Source: Caldicoprobacter algeriensis (GTDB taxonomy: Bacteria > Bacillota > Clostridia > Caldicoprobacterales > Caldicoprobacteraceae). From it: DNA of 64,000 nucleotides. How positions within the stretch are numbered: the stretch's first letter is position 1; each line of letters opens with the position of its first letter. Under the pieces are notes generated by a model. It was not told the DNA's origin. It did no database searches and saw only the letters and a list, made by a program, of their open reading frames with translations. Shown in pieces: positions 9,186 to 17,811 of the stretch. The stretch is taken from contig NZ_JAHUQD010000003.1 in NCBI RefSeq assembly GCF_023838525.1, positions 62,001-126,000 of the forward strand, in the 5' to 3' direction. A program made the translations under genes and the position numbers.

Positions 9186-10042
9186 TTACGACGGTGTCCT
9201 CCATAATGGAAAAAGACCTCATTACAATTGAATCGATGGACAGCGTGGATAATGCTCGGCAAGTAATGGCTCAGAAGAGGATTGGATGTTTGCCGGTAAT
9301 GGAGAATGGGCGTTTGGTAGGCATTATAACCACCTGGGATATCATATCCTCTCATCCTAACCGGTTGGTGGCTGATGCCATGACTGCGCCTCCCATTTAT
9401 GTTAAGCCTACGGCTTCATTATGGGAAGCAAAGGAAAAAATGGATAAATATTGTATAGAAAGATTGCTGGTAGTAGAGAAAGGACAGCTTATAGGTTTGG
9501 TTACAAAGACCAGGCTTTATTTTGAGATTGCCAAGCATTTTGATATGCTTACCCAGTTAAACAAAAAGGATTATATAATCTATGAAGGGGTTAAACTGCT
9601 CAGAAATGGCAAAGAAGTATCCATAATATTTATAGATATTGATGGTTTTGGCATCATTGACAAAGAATATGGCCATATATTTGGGGATCTGATACTGAAG
9701 GAAATAAGCGATTTGCTTAAAGCCAAAGTACCTGCTGATTGTTTTTTATGCCGCTACGGCGGTGATGAATTTGCCGTGTTGACCCCTTATAAAAAAGAGC
9801 GATGTATAGAATTGGCCAAGGAGCTTTTGAACGTCATATCGCAGCATGAGTACAGCATCAAAGTAAATATTACGGCTTCTGCCGGCATTTCAGGAGGCAG
9901 GCGAGAAAAAAGCCGCTTTTCTGGGGATTATGTAGACGATATGGAAAATCTTATCAATCTTGCCAGCCTGGCATCTACTAGCGCTAAAAGGAATAAAGTG
10001 CCTTTGGTGATTGCTGAGGGTTTCATACCTAGTAAAACGTAA
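9182..10042 (+). CDS. CBS-domain pair fused to GGDEF (putative diguanylate cyclase)
   Basis: Two CBS motifs (about residues 5-60 and 65-120) bind adenine nucleotides or similar ligands in known proteins; the C-terminal GGDEF domain (about 140-280) would make cyclic di-GMP. The active loop is intact (RYGGDEF, residues 191-197), as are the metal-binding FIDIDGF and the substrate-contact motif YGHIFGD. The usual N-terminal LTGLxNR signature of GGDEF domains is missing and I see no RxxD inhibitory site five residues before GGDEF, so feedback inhibition may be absent. No membrane segment. It overlaps the preceding unknown gene, implying co-translation. Confidence 0.85.
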   Translation: MITTVSSIMEKDLITIESMDSVDNARQVMAQKRIGCLPVMENGRLVGIITTWDIISSHPNRLVADAMTAPPIYVKPTASLWEAKEKMDKYCIERLLVVEKGQLIGLVTKTRLYFEIAKHFDMLTQLNKKDYIIYEGVKLLRNGKEVSIIFIDIDGFGIIDKEYGHIFGDLILKEISDLLKAKVPADCFLCRYGGDEFAVLTPYKKERCIELAKELLNVISQHEYSIKVNITASAGISGGRREKSRFSGDYVDDMENLINLASLASTSAKRNKVPLVIAEGFIPSKT

Positions 10043-10113
10043 AAAAATCTCGATTGCTCGGAATTTTTGTAAAATGAATTTAAAAAGCGTTTAAAAAAAG
10101 TAATGGAGTACTA

Positions 10114-10141
10114 TTGCATTTATTCGGCGATATGATATAAT
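10114..10141 (+). promoter_or_regulatory. Promoter in the 415-bp gap before the decarboxylase beta gene
   Basis: TTGCAT, 16 nt, TATAAT. It could drive the tiny frames at 10173-10363 and the downstream ion-pump genes. Confidence 0.6.
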
Positions 10142-10172
10142 TGCACTAGTGATTTTGTGGAGGGACCAGGAT

Positions 10173-10363
10173 ATGCAGCTTAAGGAGGGGGTATTGTCAA
10201 GCTTCATATACCGCTTGTATCTATACTGATGGGCATATCCGTCAGTTTTTCTATTTATAGCGGTAAAATCTTTCAAAATTACTGTGTTTTGCTGATTTTA
10301 ACGGTATTGATGGGTAAGCTGAAGGGAGGCGATATGCGTCTTTTAACCGGTCGAAAGGCATAG
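10173..10363 (+). other. Two tiny overlapping frames (possible leader peptide or decayed small gene)
   Basis: An 18-codon frame starts at ATG 10173 after GGAGGGA and stops at 10229. Its TGA overlaps an ATG (TGATG) that opens a 44-codon frame to 10363 with a hydrophobic stretch (YCVLLILTVLMG). The second frame is also open upstream without an ATG, so the pair could be a frameshifted small membrane protein instead of two real peptides. No homologue recognised. The rest of the gap (10364-10456) shows only the ribosome site of the next gene. Confidence 0.3.
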
Positions 10364-10456
10364 ATGTTCTCTGCTGAGTATTTTATGATGGTTTTATTTT
10401 TTGAGGTCAACATATACTAAAAATTTACAATTTAGTTTGATTTATGGAGGTAGATT

Positions 10457-11581
10457 ATGGATAAGCTGTTTGTGGGGTTTGCTCATATAGGTTTACAACA
10501 GATAATCATGTATGCAATAGGCGGTTTCTTAATCTATCTTGCAATTAAGAAAGAATACGAGCCAATGCTGTTGCTGCCTATAGGCTTCAGCACTATATTG
10601 GTCAATCTGCCGCTTTCTGCGGTTTTAGAGTATGAAGGCACTCCAGGGGTGCTAAAGATATTGTTTGATGCCGGCATTCAGACTGAGCTTTTCCCGGTGT
10701 TGATCTTTATAGCCGTTGGGGCCATGATCGATTTTACCCCTCTCCTTGCTAATCCCAAGATGCTCTTCTTTGGCGCTGCAGCTCAGTTTGGGATATTTGC
10801 TACAACAGTCATCGCGCTGTTGGTTGGAGCTGACAGCCTTAAAGTTGCTTCGGCCATAGGGATTATAGGAGCTGCCGATGGTCCCACAGCCATCTTTGTG
10901 GCAAGCAAGTTTGCACAGAAATACCTTGGGCCTATAACGGTGGCGGCGTATTCCTACATGTCTCTTGTTCCCATCGTTCAACCGCCCGTAATCAGGCTTT
11001 TGACTACAAAAGAGGAACGTATGATCAGAATGGAATATAAGGATGTCAAGGTGCCCAAGCGTGTCAAGATTTTGTTTCCTATATTTGTTACAGTTATTGC
11101 AGGCATTATAGCGCCTATAAGCGTGCCGCTAGTGGGTCTCTTGATGTTCGGTAACCTGATAAGGGAATCCGGAGTGCTGGAGAGGCTTTCTAAGGCGGCT
11201 CAAAACGAGCTGGCAAATATTGTAACCATATTGCTGGGAATCACCATCGGTTCGACGATGGTTGCAGAGGACTTTCTGCAGCCCATGACGCTGGTCATCC
11301 TTCTGGGTGGACTGGGAGCTTTCATATTCGACACGGCGGGTGGCGTGCTGTTTGCTAAGTTCCTGAACCTTTTCCTCAAGAAGAAGGTCAATCCCATGGT
11401 GGGGGCAGCTGGTATATCGGCATTTCCAATGTCTGCAAGGGTTATTCAGAGGATGGCACAGAAGGAAGACCCTTCGAATTTCATACTTATGCATGCAGTC
11501 AGCGCCAATGTGGCGGGCCAGCTGGGCTCCATAATCGCAGGGGGATTGATCTTAGCACTGGTGCCGCTTTTGGCAGGTTAA
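10457..11581 (+). CDS. Sodium-ion-translocating decarboxylase, beta subunit (OadB/MmdB/GcdB family)
   Basis: Integral membrane subunit that couples decarboxylation of a carboxybiotin carrier to Na+ export. The 374-residue protein has about ten hydrophobic segments and the family's signature GAADGPTAIFVASK, whose Asp is essential for Na+ transport in studied enzymes, plus GNLIRESGVLERL and the conserved C-terminal region NVAGQLGSIIAGG. The start is an ATG with TGGAGG upstream. A short gamma-like gene follows, then hppA. No alpha (carboxyltransferase) or biotin carrier gene is in this region, so the substrate (oxaloacetate, methylmalonyl-CoA or glutaconyl-CoA) cannot be assigned. Confidence 0.92.
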   Translation: MDKLFVGFAHIGLQQIIMYAIGGFLIYLAIKKEYEPMLLLPIGFSTILVNLPLSAVLEYEGTPGVLKILFDAGIQTELFPVLIFIAVGAMIDFTPLLANPKMLFFGAAAQFGIFATTVIALLVGADSLKVASAIGIIGAADGPTAIFVASKFAQKYLGPITVAAYSYMSLVPIVQPPVIRLLTTKEERMIRMEYKDVKVPKRVKILFPIFVTVIAGIIAPISVPLVGLLMFGNLIRESGVLERLSKAAQNELANIVTILLGITIGSTMVAEDFLQPMTLVILLGGLGAFIFDTAGGVLFAKFLNLFLKKKVNPMVGAAGISAFPMSARVIQRMAQKEDPSNFILMHAVSANVAGQLGSIIAGGLILALVPLLAG

Positions 11582-11599
11582 GCTGGGAGGTGTGATGGT

Positions 11600-11746
11600 A
11601 TGCTTGAAAGCATTGCACATGCGTCGGACCTTACTAAATCCCTTTTTCTCATGGTAGTTGGGGTAGCAGGCGTTTATACCACTTTGGCGCTTTTCTACCT
11701 GATGGTAAAGATATTGATGAGAGCCTTTAAAAACCATGATGCTTAA
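11600..11746 (+). CDS. Small OadG-like gamma subunit of the decarboxylase pump
   Basis: 48 residues, ATG after GGGAGGTG. One membrane helix (about residues 15-37, LFLMVVGVAGVYTTLALFYL) followed by a short basic tail, the layout of truncated OadG/gamma subunits that anchor the soluble part of sodium pumps. It is only 18 nt after the beta gene, which supports the assignment. Full-length OadG proteins are larger, so this is a minimal version. Confidence 0.7.
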   Translation: MLESIAHASDLTKSLFLMVVGVAGVYTTLALFYLMVKILMRAFKNHDA

Positions 11747-11882
11747 AAAGATCAAATTTTGCTGCAGGGCTTGCGTTTGTAAACGTGCGGTTGCTTGAGT
11801 GGCAGAAGCAGCTGTGCTTTGCAGGCGGGAGACCGTGCGGCATAAGCTTTTAAAAAATTTTTAAAGGAGAGGAGAATGGAAG

Positions 11883-13919
11883 GTGTTTTGGGTTTACGCA
11901 GCTATCGTAGTGTCAGTTGCCTCCTTTTTGCTTGCAGGATACCTGTACCAATGGGTAAAACGGCAACCAGGCGGCGACAAAGAGGCTGAAGAGATTGCAC
12001 AGCTTATAAGGCGCGGAGCCAGTGCCTTCCTCCGGAGGGAGTACAAGATACTGGCTGTATTTGCATCAGTGCTGGCATTCTTAATTTTACTTTTCCTGCC
12101 CCATCCTATATGGAAGAGTAACTTTTGGACCAACTTTAGAATGGCTCTTACTTTCCTATTTGGTGCCTCGCTTTCGGCGACGGCAGGTAAGATCGGTATG
12201 GACATTGCTACCATTGCCAATTTGAAGTCGGCTGTGGCCTCCAAGAAGGGTATAGCCCCCGCTTTTGAAGTGGCCTTCAAGGGCGGAGCTGTTATGGGTA
12301 TGGCTGTGGTGGGCTGCAGCTTGTTTGGAGCATCCATACTGTATCTCCTCACCAAGGATCCCAATACAGTATTGAGCTTTAGCTTTGGTGCAAGTACGCT
12401 GGCGCTTTTTGCTAAGGCGGGGGGTGGAATTTATACCAAAACCGCTGACGTGAGCGCTGACCTGGTGGGTAAAGTTGAGCTGGGGATCCCAGAGGACGAC
12501 CCAAGGAACCCGGCGGTAATAGCAGATAACGTAGGTGATAATGTCGGTGACGTGGCCGGCATGGGCGCTGACCTGTTTGACTCCAACATAGCTTCCATCG
12601 CGGCTGCTATGGTTATAGGTTTGTCCCTCGGCCAGCAGCATATGGTGTTCTGTTATGCTACTTTAGGTTTGCTGGCCTCTATACTGGGCGTGTTGTTCAT
12701 AGGCATGGGCAAGCACAAAGATCCTGGCAAGGCTTTGAACACAGGGACTTATATTACCACCGTATTGTTTGCGGTTTTGACGCTTGTGGTATCTTTGGCC
12801 TTCAAGTATGATTTGCGAATCTGGGGCGCTACCATGGTAGGGCTCATTGTTGCCGTTATCATTGGTATCACCTCGGACTATTTCACAGGGGACGGCAAAA
12901 AACCTGTTGAGAAAGTGGCTAAGGCATCCAGCATAGGGCCGGCTTTCACTATCCTCAGCGGTTTCTCCTATGGATTGTTGAGCTGCTTCCCAGCGCTGCT
13001 GGGTATCGGCTTTTCGGCGCTGGTAGCCTATAAGCTGTGCGAACCTCTGGGAGCAAGCTATGCCATGTTTGGTATAAGCATGGCAGCCATAGGCATGTTA
13101 TCTGTTGTAGGAATGATCATTTCAAACGACGCCTTTGGTCCAATTGTGGACAATGCACGCGGTCTGGTTGAGATGGCCAAGATGGGAGATGATGCTCTGG
13201 TCATCAGCGATGAGCTAGATGCTGCTGGAAACACCGCCAAGGCTATAACCAAAGGGTTTGCCATTGGTGCAGCAGGGCTCACCGTCATCGCATTGCTTGG
13301 AGCTTATCGAGAGACGGTAATGAATGTGACGGGCTCCGACATAAGTTTCAATATAATGAATCCGCTGGTATTCTTTGGCATAATGGTAGGGCTGGCGGTA
13401 CCGGCTGTCTTTGCTGCCATGTTGATGCTGGGTGTTGACCGAAACGCTGAACGAATGGTGGCCGAAATCCATCGCCAGTTCGAGACCATACCCGGCCTTA
13501 AGGAAGGCAAAGAGGGTGTCAGGCCCGAGTATGAGAAGTGCATCGATATCGCAACCATAGGTGCCATAAAAGAGTTGATTCCTGCCGGTTTGATGGCCAT
13601 CGTGGTGACGCTGGTGGTAGGGTTTATTGGAGGAATCCATGCAATTGGCGGATTTCTAACCGGAAACATAGTATCTGGTCTGTTCCTGGCTCTGTTGATG
13701 GCTAACTCCGGTGGTCTGTGGGATAACTCCAAGAAATACATCGAGACAGGGGTTCACGGCGGTAAAGGGTCGGATGCCCACAAGGCTGCCGTTATCGGCG
13801 ATACCGTCGGTGACCCATTCAAGGATACCGCTGGACCATCGCTTAATACTCAGGTGACCGTGGTTTCCTTGATATCCTCCCTGGCGGCAACCCTGTTTAT
13901 AGCCTTCTCGCTGTTCTGA
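11883..13919 (+). CDS. hppA: Membrane-bound proton-translocating pyrophosphatase
   Basis: Hydrolyses pyrophosphate to pump ions across the cytoplasmic membrane. 678 residues with about 16 hydrophobic segments. Catalytic loops are intact: DVSADLVGKVE, DNVGDNVGDVAGMGADLF, and GDTVGDPFKDTAGPSLN near the C terminus. The family's K+-selectivity position reads GNTAKA, with Lys where K+-dependent enzymes have Ala, which suggests the K+-independent H+-pumping class (inference from known families). The start is GTG with GGAGAGGAG upstream. It follows the decarboxylase beta/gamma genes at 136 bp and ends at a strong terminator, so the three genes may form one energy-conservation unit. Confidence 0.95.
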   Translation: MFWVYAAIVVSVASFLLAGYLYQWVKRQPGGDKEAEEIAQLIRRGASAFLRREYKILAVFASVLAFLILLFLPHPIWKSNFWTNFRMALTFLFGASLSATAGKIGMDIATIANLKSAVASKKGIAPAFEVAFKGGAVMGMAVVGCSLFGASILYLLTKDPNTVLSFSFGASTLALFAKAGGGIYTKTADVSADLVGKVELGIPEDDPRNPAVIADNVGDNVGDVAGMGADLFDSNIASIAAAMVIGLSLGQQHMVFCYATLGLLASILGVLFIGMGKHKDPGKALNTGTYITTVLFAVLTLVVSLAFKYDLRIWGATMVGLIVAVIIGITSDYFTGDGKKPVEKVAKASSIGPAFTILSGFSYGLLSCFPALLGIGFSALVAYKLCEPLGASYAMFGISMAAIGMLSVVGMIISNDAFGPIVDNARGLVEMAKMGDDALVISDELDAAGNTAKAITKGFAIGAAGLTVIALLGAYRETVMNVTGSDISFNIMNPLVFFGIMVGLAVPAVFAAMLMLGVDRNAERMVAEIHRQFETIPGLKEGKEGVRPEYEKCIDIATIGAIKELIPAGLMAIVVTLVVGFIGGIHAIGGFLTGNIVSGLFLALLMANSGGLWDNSKKYIETGVHGGKGSDAHKAAVIGDTVGDPFKDTAGPSLNTQVTVVSLISSLAATLFIAFSLF

Positions 13920-13992
13920 TAAGCTAGAAGGTGGCTTTAAGCAGTGACTTGGTCGGTGTACAGCTTGGGCTGATGTAAAGTTTCCAAGGGGG

Positions 13993-14026
13993 ATCCCGCC
14001 CGTCTCAATGATGGGCGGGATTTTTT
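13993..14026 (+). terminator. Terminator after hppA
   Basis: ATCCCGCCC pairs with GGGCGGGAT around a short loop, followed by TTTTTT. Confidence 0.93.
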
Positions 14027-14083
14027 ATACCTGGTTAACCAGCGCGTTATGTGCTAAAATAAGCAAGGAAGGAGCGTGAAGTT

Positions 14084-14563
14084 ATGGCAAGACCCGTCAA
14101 GTGGCGAAGGGTGGAATTTATACCCAACGTCAGGCATTTTATACCCGTCGACGTGCCGCAGAGTGAAGTTGAAGAGAACATACTTCAAATAGAGGAGCTG
14201 GAAGCGCTGCGCCTCAAGGACTTAGAGGGATTGGATCAGGAAGCCTGTGCTGAGAGAATGGGCATTTCACGCCAGACCTTCCAGCGCATCTTAAACAGCG
14301 CCCGTGAAAAGGTGGCCGATTCCCTGGTCAACGGCAAGGCTATAAGGATTGGAGGAGGGTACTTCACTCGAAATATATGCAGGGTTTATTGCCGTCAATG
14401 CATGGCCCAGTGGGATGAAAGCTATGAGAATTTTTCTAAGATTAAAGAAGGGGTTTATACATGCCCACATTGTGGTTCAAATGATGTGGTGTGCCATGTA
14501 CCTCCAGGGCAGGGTATGGGGTTTTGCCGTGGCCATTGCTGGAGGCACGGGCACAGGGGATAG
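14084..14563 (+). CDS. DUF134/UPF0251 family DNA-binding-like protein
   Basis: 159 residues. The N-terminal part matches the DUF134 family (MARPVKWRRVEFIPN, then IEELEALRLKDLEGLDQE) with a helix-turn-helix resembling sigma-70 region 4 (CAERMGISRQTFQRIL). The C-terminal part is an added zinc-ribbon-like segment with CRQC and CPHCG pairs, plus a Gly/His-rich end (GFCRGHCWRHGHRG) that could bind metal. Family members often lie near iron-molybdenum-cofactor-type proteins; none is seen here. Likely a metal-responsive regulator, but target genes are unknown. ATG follows AAGGAGCG. Confidence 0.85.
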   Translation: MARPVKWRRVEFIPNVRHFIPVDVPQSEVEENILQIEELEALRLKDLEGLDQEACAERMGISRQTFQRILNSAREKVADSLVNGKAIRIGGGYFTRNICRVYCRQCMAQWDESYENFSKIKEGVYTCPHCGSNDVVCHVPPGQGMGFCRGHCWRHGHRG

Positions 14564-14634
14564 GCTTTGGCGTTCATGTAAATAGTGGAAGCCTTCAATC
14601 AGATGATTTGTCAGCTCCTATTCTATTCCTGTGA

Positions 14635-15339
14635 TTACTCTACTCCGCGCGTAAGGCATGATTCCAGCAGTGGAGCTATCTCCGATATCGTTTCGGCGAA
14701 AACATGAGGGGGATAGGGAGTGCGGTAAAGCCGTATATCCTCTATCCTTTTCTGTTTTTGTGGTATTCTGAACTGCTGCAGTACATACCGCTTTGCGCCC
14801 CTTATCGTTCGGGCAATTTCCAGTATATCATCCTTATTCAGGTTGGGCACGAAGGTGGTGCGGAACTCGTAGTCGCACCCGGCGTTCATTATAATCTCTA
14901 TGCTTTGCTGGATGCTGGTGATGTCAACTTCCACTCCGCAGATCTCGTTGTACTTCTCAAACGGGGCCTTTATATCCATGGCGATGTAGTCCACCAAATT
15001 CTTGTTTATCAGTTTTTCGAGCACAGAAGGGCGGGTGCCGTTGGTATCCAGCTTTACCAGGTATCCCAGCCCTTTTATTTTTACGATAAATTCTTCGAGG
15101 TCGGGCTGAAAGGTGGGCTCCCCGCCGCTTATTACCACCCCATCAAGGAATGAGCGGCGGGCGTCAAGAAACCGCATTACGTCGTTTATATCATATGTCA
15201 CATCGATGTTTTCCGGATTGATTATATGGCGGTTGTGGCAGAAGTAGCAGTTCAGGTTACACCCGGGGGTAAACACCACTGCAGCGATATTGCCCGGATA
15301 ATCCACGAATGAGTTCTTTTGTATGCCAGCTATCCTCAT
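14635..15339 (-). CDS. nrdG: Anaerobic ribonucleotide reductase activating protein
   Basis: Radical-SAM enzyme that installs the glycyl radical on NrdD. 234 residues; the [4Fe-4S] ligands are C27, C31 and C34 in CNLNCYFC, and the SAM-binding GGE motif is VISGGEPTF. The start overlaps the nrdD stop by 4 nt, so translation is coupled. The protein is of the longer NrdG type (pyruvate-formate-lyase-activase-like, with LDTNGTRP), common in Clostridia. Confidence 0.94.
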   Translation of the reverse strand: MRIAGIQKNSFVDYPGNIAAVVFTPGCNLNCYFCHNRHIINPENIDVTYDINDVMRFLDARRSFLDGVVISGGEPTFQPDLEEFIVKIKGLGYLVKLDTNGTRPSVLEKLINKNLVDYIAMDIKAPFEKYNEICGVEVDITSIQQSIEIIMNAGCDYEFRTTFVPNLNKDDILEIARTIRGAKRYVLQQFRIPQKQKRIEDIRLYRTPYPPHVFAETISEIAPLLESCLTRGVE

Positions 15340-17438
15340 AACGCCTCTTCCCGTATTTTAAATTTCTTGCGGTCATAATACTCACGCTTTTTGCCGGGAT
15401 TGTAGTTTTGTACCGGCCTTAAATAGCCCGTCACCCTTGACCACACCTCTGTCTCGGCTCCGCATTGAGGACACTTGAAATGCTCTCCCTTTATATACCC
15501 GTGCTGGTTGCATATGCTGAAGGTGGGAGTGATGGATATATAGGGTATTTTGGATTGGGTGAAGATCTTTTGGATGAGCTTTTTGGCCACGGCAGTATCC
15601 TCTATCTGCTCGCCTAGGTAAAGGTGCAGCACTGTTCCCCCGGTATACAGCGACTGCAGCTCATCCTGTAGAGCCACCACCTCGAATATGTCGTCGGTAT
15701 AGCCCACCGGCAGCTGGGTGGAGTTGGTGTAGTAGGGCGTTTCATCGTCCCCTGCGGTTATTATGTCGGGATATCTGCTTTTATCTAGCCTGGCCAAGCG
15801 GTAGGCTGTGGCTTCAGCCGGCGTAGCTTCCAGGTTATAGAAGTGGCCTGTCTCCTTTTGCAGCTCTATGAGCAGGTCACGCAGATAGTGCATGATCTCT
15901 ATAGCGAAGGCCTGCCCTTCTGGAGTGGTGATGTCCTTGCCCATGAAGTTGAGCAGCGCCTCGTTCATGCCCACAATGCCGATGGTGCTGAAGTGGTTAT
16001 ACCAGTACTGTCCTGTGCGCTCCTTTATATGGCGTAGGTAGTGGGTGGAATAAGGGTAAAGGCCTTTTTCGGACTGCTGTTCGATGACCTTTCTCTTGAT
16101 CTCCAGGGCGGTCTTGGCAATCTGGACCTGCCTCCACAAGCGGGATTTGAACTCGCGCTCGGATGAGGACAGGTATCCTATTCTGGGGAGGTTTATGGTT
16201 ACCACACCAATGGAGCCGGTCATGGGATTGCTGCCGAAAAGGCCACCACCGCGCTTCCTGAGCTCGGTTATATCCAGCCTCAAACGGCAGCACATGGATA
16301 CAGCGTCTTCAGGGGACAGGTCGGAATTTATGTAGTTGGCAAAATACGGTATGCCATACTTGCAGGTGATCTTCATGAAATCTTCGACCACCGGGCTGTC
16401 CCAATCGAAGTTCGGGGTAACATTTATGGTGGGGATGGGGAAGGTGAATACCCTACCCTTTGCGTCGCCTTCCAGCATGACGTCGCAGAAGGCACGATTG
16501 AACATATCCATTTCTTCCTGGAACTCACCGTAGGTTTCGTTCATCATTTGGCCGCCTATTATGACGGGCTGATCGCGCAGGGTAGAGGGCACCTTGATAT
16601 CAAAGGTCAGGTTGGAAAAGGGACACTGGAACCCCACCCGCGTGGGTACGTTGATGTTGAATATGAACTCCTGGATGCACTGGCGCACCTGGCTGTAGGT
16701 CATCTTGTCATAGCGGATGAAAGGAGCGCAGTAGGTGTCAATGCTAGACCAGGCTTGAGCTCCCGCAGTCTCGCCCTGGGTGGTAAAGGTGGAGTTCACA
16801 ATCTGCCCCAAAAATGAGCGGAGGTGTTTGGCGGGTTTGCTCTCAACCTTGCCTGGTACTCCACCGAATCCCTCAAGCAAGAGCTGGCGAAGGTCCCACC
16901 CGGCACAGTAGGGGCCAAAGAAACCAAGGTCATGGATATGGCAATCGCCGCTTTCGTGTGCTTCCCTGACTTCCTGGGGATAGATTTCGTGCAGCCAGTA
17001 GTTTTTGGTAAACACCTCGCGCACGTAATTGTTGAGGCCATTTACGCTTTTGTGGGTGTTTGCGTTTTCCTTTATCTGCCAATCCTTATCGCCCAGATAA
17101 TTTGAAAATATCTCGATGGTGGCACCGATCAAGGCGTTTAGATTTCTGGCATTTCTTCTCTTTTCACGATACAATATGTACGCCTTTGCCGTTTGAGCGT
17201 GGCCGTTTTCAATAAGCACCTTCTCTACGATGTCCTGTATTTCTTCCACATCGGGGATTTTGCTGCCGAACTTGAGGTTGGCTATGTCAACCACCTGACG
17301 GCACAGCTCTTCGGCACGATTAAAGTCATTACCTCCGCATGCCATAGCCGCTTTGAATATTGCCCAGGTAATCTTTTCGGGCTGAAATTTTTCAATCCTT
17401 CCATCTCGCTTGCGAATCTGCGTTATCATGGCATCCAA
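15336..17438 (-). CDS. nrdD: Anaerobic (class III) ribonucleoside-triphosphate reductase
   Basis: Oxygen-sensitive glycyl-radical enzyme that makes deoxyribonucleotides for DNA synthesis. 700 residues. An ATP-cone allosteric domain occupies about residues 5-95 (IRKRDGRIEKFQPEKI). The reductase barrel follows. Near the C terminus are a four-cysteine zinc site (CNQHG... CPQCG) and the glycyl-radical loop RVTGY (Gly671). ATG 17438 was chosen because AAAGGAGA is 5-6 nt before it. It forms an operon with nrdG and is preceded by paired NrdR-like boxes. Confidence 0.96.
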   Translation of the reverse strand: MDAMITQIRKRDGRIEKFQPEKITWAIFKAAMACGGNDFNRAEELCRQVVDIANLKFGSKIPDVEEIQDIVEKVLIENGHAQTAKAYILYREKRRNARNLNALIGATIEIFSNYLGDKDWQIKENANTHKSVNGLNNYVREVFTKNYWLHEIYPQEVREAHESGDCHIHDLGFFGPYCAGWDLRQLLLEGFGGVPGKVESKPAKHLRSFLGQIVNSTFTTQGETAGAQAWSSIDTYCAPFIRYDKMTYSQVRQCIQEFIFNINVPTRVGFQCPFSNLTFDIKVPSTLRDQPVIIGGQMMNETYGEFQEEMDMFNRAFCDVMLEGDAKGRVFTFPIPTINVTPNFDWDSPVVEDFMKITCKYGIPYFANYINSDLSPEDAVSMCCRLRLDITELRKRGGGLFGSNPMTGSIGVVTINLPRIGYLSSSEREFKSRLWRQVQIAKTALEIKRKVIEQQSEKGLYPYSTHYLRHIKERTGQYWYNHFSTIGIVGMNEALLNFMGKDITTPEGQAFAIEIMHYLRDLLIELQKETGHFYNLEATPAEATAYRLARLDKSRYPDIITAGDDETPYYTNSTQLPVGYTDDIFEVVALQDELQSLYTGGTVLHLYLGEQIEDTAVAKKLIQKIFTQSKIPYISITPTFSICNQHGYIKGEHFKCPQCGAETEVWSRVTGYLRPVQNYNPGKKREYYDRKKFKIREEAL

Positions 17439-17596
17439 TCTCCTTTCAAAAGCATAGATCGATTTTTTTATCTGACGTCAAACTCTTCAGCCAATTCCCC
17501 GGGGATCGATGGCTCTTGAATGACCATTGTTTGTCTCGCTTTTGTTCGCACCGTTTTATAAGCCTTATTATGCCTGTTTAGAGATTTATGATGAAA

Positions 17597-17642
17597 TACT
17601 ATATATTGGTGTCTTAATTTTAGCACACACAACTAATTGTGT
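17597..17642 (-). promoter_or_regulatory. Paired NrdR boxes and promoter for nrdDG
   Basis: Two 16-bp elements, 17597-17612 (TACTATATATTGGTGT) and 17627-17642 (ACACAACTAATTGTGT), resemble the NrdR consensus ACACWATATATWGTGT and are 30 bp apart start to start, close to three helical turns. On the minus strand an extended -10 (TGCTAAAAT) lies between them. This placement fits repression of nrdDG by NrdR, whose gene is not in this window. Confidence 0.72.
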
Positions 17643-17737
17643 ACATGACCATTAGGGTTGGTTATAAGGTATCTTATGTCTATAGCTGTGAATAGCTCGG
17701 GTAAATTTGTTTTTTTTAAAAATAGCGTAAATTTTTA

Positions 17738-17791
17738 TTGACACTGCCATGCGATTGTGATACCATGACAATTGAAGTGGGAACGTTACCA
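17738..17791 (+). promoter_or_regulatory. Promoter and LacI-type operator of the regulator gene
   Basis: TTGACA (17738), 17 nt, TACCAT (17761), followed by TGGGAACGTTACCA at 17778-17791, a 14-bp near-palindrome centred on CG with one mismatch per arm. This is a typical LacI-family operator placed just after the -10, consistent with autorepression. Confidence 0.75.
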
Positions 17792-17811
17792 GAATGGGAG
17801 CTGGTTTACAG

